Part shown: piece after piece, positions 47,201-55,966 of the stretch | How positions within the stretch are numbered: position 1 is the first letter of the stretch | Layout: each line of letters starts with the position of its first letter | Assembly (NCBI GenBank): GCA_965277415.1 | Contig: CBDICS010000101.1 | Location: 62,001-126,000 of the forward strand | Reading direction: 5' to 3' | Length of the DNA stretch: 64,000 bases | Source: JAHDHW01 sp965277415 | Lineage (GTDB): Bacteria > Bacteroidota > Bacteroidia > Chitinophagales > Saprospiraceae | Translations under genes and position numbers: made by a program | The notes under the pieces: model-generated | Databases searched by the model: none | Seen by the model: the letters and a program-made list of their open reading frames with translations, nothing else | What the model was told of the DNA's origin: nothing

Positions 47201-50200
47201 AGAAGCAGGTATCAATCCGAAATTAATCAATGATGAGAATTATATTCGTCGTGGGATGTATTTAGAGGATGCGGACTGTTTTGATGCAGACTTTTTTGGT
47301 TACCTTCCTAAAGAAGCAGCACTGATGGATCCACAACATCGGGTTTTTCTTGAATGCGCTTATTCTGCTTTAGAAGACGCTGGATATAATACTGATCAAA
47401 CAGGCTTAAATATTGGCGTGTTCGGGGGCGTTGCCCGAAATACCTACCTCATTAATAATGTTCTGAAACACCCAAATTATTTTAACTCTCTTGATGATTT
47501 CCAAATAGGGATCACATTAGAAAAAGATTTTCCTGCTACAAGAGTAGCTTATAAACTAAACCTCAAAGGACCAGCCGTTAATGTCCAAACAGCTTGTTCG
47601 ACTTCAGGTGTTGCAGTACATCTTGCTTGCCAAAGCATTAGAACTGGAGACGCTGATATCGTCCTGGTTGGTGGTGGACGAATTCAGCCACCCATCGCTT
47701 CTGGGCATATACACAAAGAGGGGCATGCCCTTTCTCCAGATGGTTTTTGCCGAACCTTTGATGCAGATGCGAATGGTATGGTACGCGGTCATGGCATGGC
47801 TTTTATAGTATTAAAAAACTTAAAAAGAGCCAAAGCAGATGGAGATCACATACATGCAGTCATCAAAGGAACCGCTATTAATAATGATGGATCAGATAAG
47901 GTAGGATTTACAGCACCCAGCATTCAAGGACAATCAACTGCGATCCTAAAAGCTTATAAAAATGCAGGTATCAATCCTGAAACAATTAGCTATATAGAAG
48001 CTCATGGAACGGGAACAGCAATAGGTGATCCAATAGAAATTGCAGGCTTAAACAAAGCATTTAGCGTCCATACCGATAAAAAACAGTTTTGCCATATTGG
48101 CTCTGTCAAACCCAATATTGGTCATCTCGATGCAGGAGCAAGTATTGCCGGAATCATCAAAATAATTCTGGCTCTGAAGCATGAAACATTACCACCACTC
48201 ATGCATTTCAAAAAAGCCAATCCTCAAATTGATCTGGAAAATTCACCTTTTAAAATTAATCAAAATCAAGTTGAATGGAAAAGTGGCCACCAACTAAGAA
48301 GAGCAGGTATTAGTTCTTTCGGCTTAGGGGGAACGAATGCACATATTGTGCTCGAAGAAGCACCAAGCATTATACAATCGAATCACAAAAAATCATATGA
48401 GCTTATATTATTTTCAGCTAAAAAAGCAGAAGCACTAGAAAAGATAAAAACTCAATACGCAAAATATTTAAGTACAACAAAAGCACCTTTAAATGCAATC
48501 GCCCAAACCTTACAAATGGGTCGAAAGCATTTTCAACATCGAGCATTTTTTATAGCTAATAGTCCAGAAGAAGGAGTAAACATACTTCAAGATACGGAAC
48601 AGAGCAAAGTACATTCTAGAGCCAATACATCCGTAAAAAATAAAATCGTATTCATGTTTCCTGGTGGAGGGGCTCAATATTCCAATATGGGCTTTGACCT
48701 TTTCAAAGCTGAACCAGTTTTTAGAAATGCAATTTATGAATGTTTAGAGATCTTAAAAAAGGACCATCAAGTCGATCTTTTCGAAGTGCTCTATCCACAG
48801 TCTGTTTACGATCCTTATATTGAAAAGAATAAACCACTTACCGATCCTTTGCAGGGTATTACACTTTTATTTACAATTGAGTATGCCACAGCAAAACTTT
48901 GGGATGCCTGGGGCATCAAAGCAACAGAATTAATCGGACATAGCTTAGGTGAATATACTGCTGCTTGTATCAGCGGTGTGTTTTCACTTCGTGATGCATT
49001 GGCCTTAGTCACCAAACGCGGTAAACTTTTCTTAAAGCTCGAATCCGGTAAAATGCTAAGTGCCGCGCTTTCTCCAGAAGATGCTGCAAAGTATCTTTCT
49101 GATGACCTGAGTCTCGCTGCTATCAATAAACCAGATAATTGTGTTTTTTCAGGGCATTCTGCTGCTATAGACTCGATCCATCAGCAATTAGAAGCTAAAG
49201 GTATCCAATGTGCTCCACTTCATATTTCTGTTGCCGCTCATTCTATTATGATTGAGCCCATCCTTAAGGAGTTCGAGCTTTTATTAAACGATATAAAATT
49301 CTCCGCACCTCAAATACCTATTATATCCAATGTAACTGGTAAATTTGCAGATGATCAAGAAATTCAAAGCCCTGCATACTGGTTAAAACATCTTCGGCAG
49401 ACCGTTCGTTTCAGTGAGGGAATAGAAACACTATTAAAGCTTGATCATAGATTATTTTTAGAAGTCGGCCCGGGGCAAACTTTGAGTACATTTGCCAGGC
49501 AACATCCAGCTAGGAATACCGATCAAATCATTCTGGCTTCATTGCGACATCCTAAAGAAATCAAACATGACTATGCATTCATTCTAAAAACTATTGGCCA
49601 ACTTTGGTTATCAAATGTCAAAATAAATTGGGAAGTAATTCACCAAAATCAGCCTACTAGAAAAACTGCTTTACCCACTTATCCTTTCGACCGAAATCGA
49701 TATTGGATAAACCCTAAGCACGAAAATAAAGAATCAGATATAAACATGAAACAAGTCAATAAGCATAAATCTGAACATCCGAAAATTACCAGAAAAGTAT
49801 TAGTATTAAATGATTTAAAAGAAATTTTTCACAAACTCAGTGGGATCAATAAAAGTGAATTAAATAAACAGGCAAGCTTTTTAGAATTGGGTTTTGATAG
49901 TTTGTTCCTTACTCAAGTCGTTGCAAAAATCAAGAAGAAATTTCCTGTAAAAATTAATTTTAGACAGTTATTCGAAGAAACACCAAATCTCCATATTCTT
50001 GCTAATTATGTTGATCAACAATTAGTAGAATCTTATTATAAAGAAGATCTGGAACGACTCAATAATTCCCTTAGTACAAACCAAGAAGAACATCCAATTA
50101 ATGATGTAAACGCTAATCATTCAGAGTCAATCATTCAACATTCAAAATCTCAGGACGTTTCTGCTCCTGCTCCTGCTCCTGTAGATGGTACGATCCAAAG

Positions 50201-52106
50201 TATTATCCAGCAACAACTACAATTGATGCAACAGCAGTTAATCTTGTTAGGTGGACAAGCTCCTCAAAATAAAGCAGAACAGCAAATTACTACACCTATC
50301 TCAAATCCTTTACCAGAAATAGAAAAAGAAGCACAAGCACAAAAGCAAGAAAATAAAACCGACAAACTATCTCAAGCTAAGGCTACACAAAATGGGGTCA
50401 GTTCAAAGGTTTCGAAAAACGAAGCGAATCACGGTCCCTGGCAAGCAATAAATAAACAGAATAATAATGGCTTAACAGATCAACAAGAAAACTATCTCGC
50501 TGATCTTATCAAAAGATATACGACACGGACTAAAGGTTCACAAGCATTGACACAAAGTCAAAGAAAGCATCTGGCTGACCCCAGGTCTATTACCGGATTT
50601 AATCGACAGTGGAAAGATATGATTTATCAAATTGCTGTAGAAAGATCTAAAGGTTCTAAAATATGGGATGTTGATGGCAATGAATACATTGATTATCGAA
50701 ACGCTTTTGGAATTAGTCTTTTCGGTCATACACCAAGTTTTATTCAAGAAGCGGTAAGAGCGCAATTAGACAAAGGTATTGAGCTAGGTGTTTTAACGCC
50801 TTTAGCCAAAAAGGTTGCTGATCTACTATGTGAGCTTAGCGCTTGTGAAAGGGTAACTTTAGTCAATACCGGATCTGAGGCATTAGTCGCAGCCCTGCGT
50901 GCAGCACGTACAGTCACCATGAAAGATAAGGTGATTGTCTTCGAAGGGAATTACCATGGTATTGCGGATGAAATGTTGGCTCGTCCTGTTAAAATAAATG
51001 GTCGAACAAAAGCAATGCCTGTTGCGCCTGGCATTCCAGATACAGCCCTTCAAAATGTAATCATTCTCAATTATGAAGATCCACAGGTTTTAGAAAAAAT
51101 AAAAGCCCATGTGCATGAAGTCGCAGCTATAATCATTGAACCGATTCAGCCTAATAATCCTTGTCAACAGCCAAAAGAATTGTTTCATAATATTCGAAAG
51201 ATCACCTTGCAAAATGAGGTCGCATTAATCTTTGATGAAATGATAACAGGTTTTCGAATCGCAATGAGAGGGGCACAGGAATGGTATGGCATCGAAGCAG
51301 ATCTAATCGCTTATGGAAAAATAATATCAGGTGGTTTGCCTATGGCTGCAGTAGCTGGCAAAGCAAAATATATGGATGCCTTCGATGGTGGACAATGGAA
51401 TTTTGGAGACGACAGTTATCCAGAGGTTGGACTTACTTTCTTTGGTGGAACATTTGTAAAACATCCACTCAGTCTTGCCGCTGCTTATGCGGCACTGAAT
51501 GAAATTAAAAATCGAGGTCCGAAACTTTATGAAGCATTAAATGAGAAGACAGCATATTTTGCTGAAAAATTAAAAACATTATTCTTAAAAACAAAAGCAC
51601 CATTATGCGTTCATTCATCTGCCTCTATTGTTGCAATAAAAATAACGGATAATAATCCTTTATCCTATTTAATATTCTTTTACTTAAGACTCAAAGGAAT
51701 TCATATAAAAGAGAAAGCAGCTTTGATATCTACTGAGCATTCTATGGAAGATTTAGATCACACCGTAGATATGTTTGAGGAAAGTATCAAGGAAATGCAA
51801 ACAGCGGGTTTCTTTAAGATAACAGTCGCGGAGGTCGACGATCACAATTTGATCACACTACCCCCTTCTCAGCAAACCCTCACGGCTTCCGCGACACCGC
51901 TGGTTACAAAAAAAAAATTAGCCCTCACTGAAGGGCAGAAAGAAATCTGGGTAGAGCAACAATTAAGTAAAGGCGCAGCAGCAGCCTATAATTTGAGTAC
52001 GGAGTTCCGTTTCTTCGAAGGTTTAAAAATTGAAAAGCTACAAAATGCTTTTCAAAAATTAATCAATCGACACGAAGCACTTCGAACTTCCTTTTTCAAT
52101 AACTGA
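44208..52106 (+). CDS. Hybrid NRPS/PKS, main part: A-PCP-sulfotransferase-KS-AT-ACP-aminotransferase-C (start)
   Basis: The domains of this 2632-residue ORF can be read in order. Adenylation: YTSGSTGNPKG 166, NEYGPTE 304, GYRIELGE 419, Lys501. PCP: FFELGGNSL, Ser558. Sulfotransferase: PRSGTT 655-660, YRHP 779, about 645-925. Ketosynthase: TACSTS Cys1130, His1266, His1306. Acyltransferase: GHSLGE Ser1579, with VAAH in place of HAFH ending at His1678. ACP: GFDSL Ser1898. A Gln-rich linker leads to a class III PLP aminotransferase (about 2120-2540, YGK Lys2371). The start of a condensation domain (LTEGQKEIW about 2573, RHEALRTSF) ends at a TGA. No condensation domain precedes the first A domain, so it is the loading module. 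KS-AT-ACP without a ketoreductase followed by an aminotransferase matches mycosubtilin/iturin- and microcystin-type beta-amination. The cut condensation domain continues in the next ORF. Confidence 0.92.
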   Translation: MGGIPQYNKDFSKDSNVLNVFEHCAQRYAHDIALSFKVNKISYQELNENANQLAHFLSIQNIERQSLIVISMDRSIEMIVAILATIKIGCAYVPVDPKTPVNRIKFILNDTKSPILLTQLHLSSFFKTNYNLNIIEVDGDWNSQGAFSKVNPQNKIKSKDLVYCIYTSGSTGNPKGVLVEHRNLINLISSHQKYFIQPVKNFLFTYSFAFDGSVILIFKSLLAGATISIAEEGLEKDIHKIAEKISTDSISHLLTFPSLYSILLENVNTQLLTSLESVSVAGETCPGSLVKLHHKVIPDTNLFNEYGPTEATVGTTIYKTAKTHHDNKTPIGLCINNTFILLLDENLAEVKQGTIGEIYIGGKGVARGYLNRPELTAQKFIKNPLSSGRLFKTGDLARMLPDGNLDFIGRKDFQVKLRGYRIELGEIESILLKHKAIRESVVIIHGEKSEDQKLIAYLVPSNSQKISSTEIRLYTEGELPAYMIPSTFIFLDKMPLSLNGKVDRKALAQHLSTRPKLKEAYLEPSTELELLILKKWSALLNIDQIGLHDKFFELGGNSLLAARFITEIQTILEENIFITSIFENPTIASFAKMLEREYASALGQVFSKEISLDQISKSELSDQDFQSFQKIIPKHPKGKPAKNKNKPAIFILAPPRSGTTLLSLMLAGHPNIFAANELQLLHFDDLGERAKAYQGKFSLWKEGAIRALMDLKNIDANEAKTLIQLEEKQSNSTQAFYAKIQALLEGKILVDKSPSYLLDKYALGRAEDIFEDALYIHLYRHPYSMIKSFEKMRMNQVMYLEQHQYTARQTGELIWQQSHQNALQFLEDIPKHRQFNISYEALIVDPETVMRNLCTQFGLPYHPGLISPYEGIEQKMVDGIYKESKAMGDPHLLKHGAIKASHADIWKGVFDDNFLHEQTWKTAKSLGYLNLEESQKTKILEEQQSKNPLPIPDNSSENDIAIIGMSARFPGAKDLDEFWNNLITKKDISKIFSEAELKEAGINPKLINDENYIRRGMYLEDADCFDADFFGYLPKEAALMDPQHRVFLECAYSALEDAGYNTDQTGLNIGVFGGVARNTYLINNVLKHPNYFNSLDDFQIGITLEKDFPATRVAYKLNLKGPAVNVQTACSTSGVAVHLACQSIRTGDADIVLVGGGRIQPPIASGHIHKEGHALSPDGFCRTFDADANGMVRGHGMAFIVLKNLKRAKADGDHIHAVIKGTAINNDGSDKVGFTAPSIQGQSTAILKAYKNAGINPETISYIEAHGTGTAIGDPIEIAGLNKAFSVHTDKKQFCHIGSVKPNIGHLDAGASIAGIIKIILALKHETLPPLMHFKKANPQIDLENSPFKINQNQVEWKSGHQLRRAGISSFGLGGTNAHIVLEEAPSIIQSNHKKSYELILFSAKKAEALEKIKTQYAKYLSTTKAPLNAIAQTLQMGRKHFQHRAFFIANSPEEGVNILQDTEQSKVHSRANTSVKNKIVFMFPGGGAQYSNMGFDLFKAEPVFRNAIYECLEILKKDHQVDLFEVLYPQSVYDPYIEKNKPLTDPLQGITLLFTIEYATAKLWDAWGIKATELIGHSLGEYTAACISGVFSLRDALALVTKRGKLFLKLESGKMLSAALSPEDAAKYLSDDLSLAAINKPDNCVFSGHSAAIDSIHQQLEAKGIQCAPLHISVAAHSIMIEPILKEFELLLNDIKFSAPQIPIISNVTGKFADDQEIQSPAYWLKHLRQTVRFSEGIETLLKLDHRLFLEVGPGQTLSTFARQHPARNTDQIILASLRHPKEIKHDYAFILKTIGQLWLSNVKINWEVIHQNQPTRKTALPTYPFDRNRYWINPKHENKESDINMKQVNKHKSEHPKITRKVLVLNDLKEIFHKLSGINKSELNKQASFLELGFDSLFLTQVVAKIKKKFPVKINFRQLFEETPNLHILANYVDQQLVESYYKEDLERLNNSLSTNQEEHPINDVNANHSESIIQHSKSQDVSAPAPAPVDGTIQSIIQQQLQLMQQQLILLGGQAPQNKAEQQITTPISNPLPEIEKEAQAQKQENKTDKLSQAKATQNGVSSKVSKNEANHGPWQAINKQNNNGLTDQQENYLADLIKRYTTRTKGSQALTQSQRKHLADPRSITGFNRQWKDMIYQIAVERSKGSKIWDVDGNEYIDYRNAFGISLFGHTPSFIQEAVRAQLDKGIELGVLTPLAKKVADLLCELSACERVTLVNTGSEALVAALRAARTVTMKDKVIVFEGNYHGIADEMLARPVKINGRTKAMPVAPGIPDTALQNVIILNYEDPQVLEKIKAHVHEVAAIIIEPIQPNNPCQQPKELFHNIRKITLQNEVALIFDEMITGFRIAMRGAQEWYGIEADLIAYGKIISGGLPMAAVAGKAKYMDAFDGGQWNFGDDSYPEVGLTFFGGTFVKHPLSLAAAYAALNEIKNRGPKLYEALNEKTAYFAEKLKTLFLKTKAPLCVHSSASIVAIKITDNNPLSYLIFFYLRLKGIHIKEKAALISTEHSMEDLDHTVDMFEESIKEMQTAGFFKITVAEVDDHNLITLPPSQQTLTASATPLVTKKKLALTEGQKEIWVEQQLSKGAAAAYNLSTEFRFFEGLKIEKLQNAFQKLINRHEALRTSFFNN

Positions 52107-52137
52107 GCCGGTACAATTTGTTCACGAACAACGAATA
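52092..52137 (+). other. Apparent frameshift splitting the NRPS/PKS condensation domain
   Basis: The first ORF reads RHEALRTSFFNN and stops at 52104-52106. The +1 frame across the same bases reads FSITEPVQFVHEQRIVNIP and runs unbroken into the second ORF, giving a normal condensation-domain sequence. Removing one T from the T5 run at 52092-52096 joins them as ALRTSFSITEPVQ. It is either a sequencing or assembly homopolymer error, or a real disrupting mutation. Confidence 0.85.
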
Positions 52138-55100
52138 GTGAATATCCCACTTATAGATATCTCCGATCTTTCTAATGAACAACAAAAGCAGCAGATCGAA
52201 AGCAGTAGATTTAATGAAGGGGAAATTCCTATCGATATTTTTAATGAGGTACCATTTCGAATAAAGTTAATCAAAGTATCTGAGCAGGAATTTTATTTTT
52301 ATTTTACGACTCATCATATTATTGCAGATGGCTGGTCAATGGGGGTCTTAATAAATGACCTCGCTGCTCTATTCACAAATGAATGTGGAGGGCATGTTGA
52401 AATACCAGAGCCTCGACAAATTAGTAGTTTTGTTAAAGAACAGGAGACCATAAAAGGAAGCGATGCCATTCAGGCAGCTACTGAATATTGGAAAAATCAA
52501 TTTAAAGATGGTATTCCTGTATTGGAATTCCCGACGGATTTGTCTCGTCCTACATCAAAAACTTACACTGCAAAAGTAGAAAAACTAAGTATATCAAAAA
52601 CACTTTATACAGACCTAAAAGCAGTTGCCTTACAGGAGAAAATGACCTTTTTTAATTTGATCTATACTGCTTTTCAAGTTTTTGTTCATCGCTTATCTCA
52701 TCAAGATGATTTTGTGATAGGCATTACTTCCGCTACTCAAGCTAATGGAGATAATCCTTACTTAGTTGCTCACGGAGTCAATTTACTGCCTATACGTTTA
52801 CAAACAAATGCCACTGATACTTTTTCAAAAGTTTTAAGTGAGACGCGTCACAAAATACTCCATGCTTATAAACATCAGGATTTAGCATTTGGGACACTTC
52901 TAAAAGCATTAAGAGTTCCCCGAAGCCCCGATCGAACGCCAATCATATCCATCTTATTTAACATGGATTCGCCAATAAAGCCATTAAAATTTCACGATGT
53001 TGAAGTTGATCTAAATCCAATTCAAAGAAATTATGAAACTTTTGATGTCTTTGTAAACATCAAACCCTCGAAAGAGGGTTGTATTATTGAATGGATTTAT
53101 AATACAGATTTGTTATTTCCTGAAACTGCCCAACGTAGATTAAAAGAATTCGAAACGCTTCTACAAAGTATTGTTCAGGATCCACAGCAAACAGTAGGTC
53201 AGCTTAATATTTTACCTGAAGCAGAAAAGAAAATTATAGTCGAAGCGTGGAATAATAATATTGTAAAACGACCCGATCATGTAATACATCAATACCTTGA
53301 AGAACAAGCGGTAAGTACACCTGACCGAATCGCTGTATCTGATGCACATCAGTCCATGACTTATCATCAGTTGAATCAACGAGCGAATCAAGTTGCTCAT
53401 TATTTCGTTGCTCAAGGTGTACACACCGGAAATTTTATTGGTGTATGTTTTGAAAGAAGCGTAGATATGATCGTAGCGCTGATGGCTTGTATGAAAATTG
53501 GAGCTATCTATGTGCCCCTTGATCCAGTCAATCCAACTAATCGGCTTAAAGTCATCATTGACGATGCGCAGGCTAATTTTCTAATCACAGTTGAAAACCT
53601 TATAGATACTTTACCGAGTGATTTCAATAATGTCATTTGCCTTGATAGAGATGAAACAAGAATCCGTGCATGTTCCACGAGTAATCTATTTAAAAAAATT
53701 GACCCTGATCAATTAGTATACGTCAATTATACTTCAGGATCAACTGGAAAACCTAAAGGCGTTTTAATTCCTCATTATGCAGTGGTCGATCATCATCTTG
53801 CTATTATTAAAGCATTAAACTTAGGTGCTGATGAAAAGATATTTAGTGTTGCCAGTATTGCTTTTGATCCTTCTGTTCAAGATTTTTTCTTGCCCTTGAT
53901 GATTGGAGCGCAGGTATACATTGCGAGCCATCAAGAAAAAACGGATGGTTTTCAACTCAAGGCAGCACTCGACAAAGTAAAGCCAACCTTAATGCAAGCG
54001 ACGCCATCGACATGGCGATTACTTTTAATGGCAAATTGGGAAGGTCATGAGCACCTAAGTATTCTCTGCGGAGGGGAAGGACTGAGCAAAGAACTTTCTA
54101 ATAAACTGATCAGTCGTAGTCGACGATTATACAATATTTATGGTCCAACTGAAACGACCATTTGGTCGACCCTTAAACGCTTAGAGGGTGATCGCGCTTT
54201 GACTCATGCAGAATCATCCTATGAACCAATAGGCCGACCTATCGAAAATGTACAGATCTATCTCTTAGATAATTATCAAAAACCTGTACCCATTGGTGTA
54301 GCTGGAGAAGTGTACATAGGAGGTATTGGTGTAGCTCCGCATGGTTATTTTAAACGAGATGATCTGAATGCAGAAAAGTTTATAGCTAATCCATTTTCTA
54401 ATACGCCTGGTGATAAGTTATATCGTACAGGTGATATGGCACGCTATCTCGTCAATGGAGATTTAGAATATTTAAATCGCGCTGATACGCAAGTGAAGAT
54501 TAGAGGGTTTAGGATAGAGTTGGGTGAAATTGAATCTGCAATTGATCAATTTGAAGGTGTTCAGGAAAATATCGTAATCATTCGTGAGGATAAAAAAGAC
54601 GATAAACGACTCGTTGCCTATTGTATTCCAAAGCAGGGTCTTTCAATTGATTTTGATGAATTAAAAAAACATTTAAAATCAAGACTTCCAGACTATATGA
54701 TTCCGCTTGCTTTTGTAAAAATGGATCAATTTCCATTAACAGCAACGATGAAAGTAAACCGGAATAAACTTCCATTGCCAGAGGCAACAGAGTCAGCACT
54801 CAAAAGATCTTTCGTTCCTGCTGAAAGTGATCTGGAAAAAGTAGTAGAAAAAATCTGGTCAGCCTTATTAGATATTCCTAAAATAAGTATTGACGATGAT
54901 TTCTTTGAACTAGGAGGGCATTCTCTTATCGCAGTCAATATGATTACTTTGCTTGAAAAAGAGACTGGTAAAAAACTGCCATTGGCAACACTTTTAGAAA
55001 ACTCAAGTATAAAAAAATTAGCTCGACTATTAGAGGATGATCAAAAAATTGAACAGACCAAAAATTCTTCATTAGTACCAATAAGACCAAGCGGAAGTAA

Positions 55101-55893
55101 AACACCTCTTTATATTGTACATGGTGCAGGCTTACATGTTTTAATGTTTCAAATGTTGGCTTCTCATATGGATTCCGAGCAACCAATATTTGCACTCCAA
55201 GCAAGGGGACTCAATGGTGAAGCAGAGCCATTAAATCGGATGGAAGATATTGCAGCACATTATATTAATGAAATTCTAGAGCAAAACCCAGATGGTCCAT
55301 ACGCATTAGCGGGGTATTCATTTGGCGGTTTGATTGCCTTTGAGATGGCCAAACAGCTAAAAGCAATGGGCAAAGAGGTAAAGATGTTGGCTATGTTTGA
55401 CACCATTGTTCGAAAAGACATCACAAATGAAAAAGAAGCAGAAAGTTATTATAAAAAGTTAGCGACATTAGGTAAAAAAGTAGCTTGGAATATATCAAGT
55501 CTAGCTAAAAACCCTATCCCCAATTTTAAATATAAATCATATATTTTAAAGAGAAAATATCAAAGATGGGCGGGAAAAGACAATGTCAATAATAATTTTC
55601 AGGAAGCAGATGCTATCTATGGCGGAAAGGTTGATCTTGCAAACAAAGAAGCATTCGATCATTATTCTATCACACCATATGCCGGGAAAATAGACTTATT
55701 TAAAGCTGAACAACATCGGTTTTATCTTGATGATTTCAAATACCTAGGATGGAAACCTTATGCATTAGGTGGCATAGAGATCCATACTGTACCTGGAGAT
55801 CATTTGACTTTATTTGATCCTAATCATGGAAAGCAATTTGCAGAAATATTACAAAATTGTCTGAATGAATCTGAAGTTTCAAATTTAGTTTAA
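52138..55893 (+). CDS. Hybrid NRPS/PKS, C-terminal part: C (rest)-A-PCP-TE
   Basis: The ORF is 1251 residues from a GTG at 52138, but it is almost certainly the in-frame continuation of the preceding gene after a one-base frameshift. Condensation domain: HHIIADG at 59-65, with the catalytic second His. Adenylation: YTSGSTGKPKG about 531, FDPSVQDFF 576, IYGPTETTIW 667, YRTGDMARY, RGFRIELGEIE, Lys872. PCP: FFELGGHSL, Ser929. Thioesterase (about 975-1240): GYSFGG with Ser1061 and a late GDH motif for the catalytic His. By position against GrsA the binding-pocket residues read D-P-Q-Q-L-G-I-I-W-K, close to the glycine code D-I-L-Q-L-G-L-I-W-K; that is a hint only. The thioesterase ends the assembly line, so the joined protein of about 3890 residues looks complete. 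No phosphopantetheinyl transferase or transporter is nearby. Confidence 0.92.
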   Translation: MNIPLIDISDLSNEQQKQQIESSRFNEGEIPIDIFNEVPFRIKLIKVSEQEFYFYFTTHHIIADGWSMGVLINDLAALFTNECGGHVEIPEPRQISSFVKEQETIKGSDAIQAATEYWKNQFKDGIPVLEFPTDLSRPTSKTYTAKVEKLSISKTLYTDLKAVALQEKMTFFNLIYTAFQVFVHRLSHQDDFVIGITSATQANGDNPYLVAHGVNLLPIRLQTNATDTFSKVLSETRHKILHAYKHQDLAFGTLLKALRVPRSPDRTPIISILFNMDSPIKPLKFHDVEVDLNPIQRNYETFDVFVNIKPSKEGCIIEWIYNTDLLFPETAQRRLKEFETLLQSIVQDPQQTVGQLNILPEAEKKIIVEAWNNNIVKRPDHVIHQYLEEQAVSTPDRIAVSDAHQSMTYHQLNQRANQVAHYFVAQGVHTGNFIGVCFERSVDMIVALMACMKIGAIYVPLDPVNPTNRLKVIIDDAQANFLITVENLIDTLPSDFNNVICLDRDETRIRACSTSNLFKKIDPDQLVYVNYTSGSTGKPKGVLIPHYAVVDHHLAIIKALNLGADEKIFSVASIAFDPSVQDFFLPLMIGAQVYIASHQEKTDGFQLKAALDKVKPTLMQATPSTWRLLLMANWEGHEHLSILCGGEGLSKELSNKLISRSRRLYNIYGPTETTIWSTLKRLEGDRALTHAESSYEPIGRPIENVQIYLLDNYQKPVPIGVAGEVYIGGIGVAPHGYFKRDDLNAEKFIANPFSNTPGDKLYRTGDMARYLVNGDLEYLNRADTQVKIRGFRIELGEIESAIDQFEGVQENIVIIREDKKDDKRLVAYCIPKQGLSIDFDELKKHLKSRLPDYMIPLAFVKMDQFPLTATMKVNRNKLPLPEATESALKRSFVPAESDLEKVVEKIWSALLDIPKISIDDDFFELGGHSLIAVNMITLLEKETGKKLPLATLLENSSIKKLARLLEDDQKIEQTKNSSLVPIRPSGSKTPLYIVHGAGLHVLMFQMLASHMDSEQPIFALQARGLNGEAEPLNRMEDIAAHYINEILEQNPDGPYALAGYSFGGLIAFEMAKQLKAMGKEVKMLAMFDTIVRKDITNEKEAESYYKKLATLGKKVAWNISSLAKNPIPNFKYKSYILKRKYQRWAGKDNVNNNFQEADAIYGGKVDLANKEAFDHYSITPYAGKIDLFKAEQHRFYLDDFKYLGWKPYALGGIEIHTVPGDHLTLFDPNHGKQFAEILQNCLNESEVSNLV

Positions 55894-55966
55894 TATTAGA
55901 AACAAGCAATCTTTTCCTCCACTCTCCCACTTTTTTCAATCGGAATAACTATAGACTATTTCAATT

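Noticed and set aside
52092..52137. Programmed ribosomal frameshift in the NRPS/PKS
   Set aside because: There is no recognisable slippery heptamer with downstream structure; a one-base homopolymer change is the simpler explanation.
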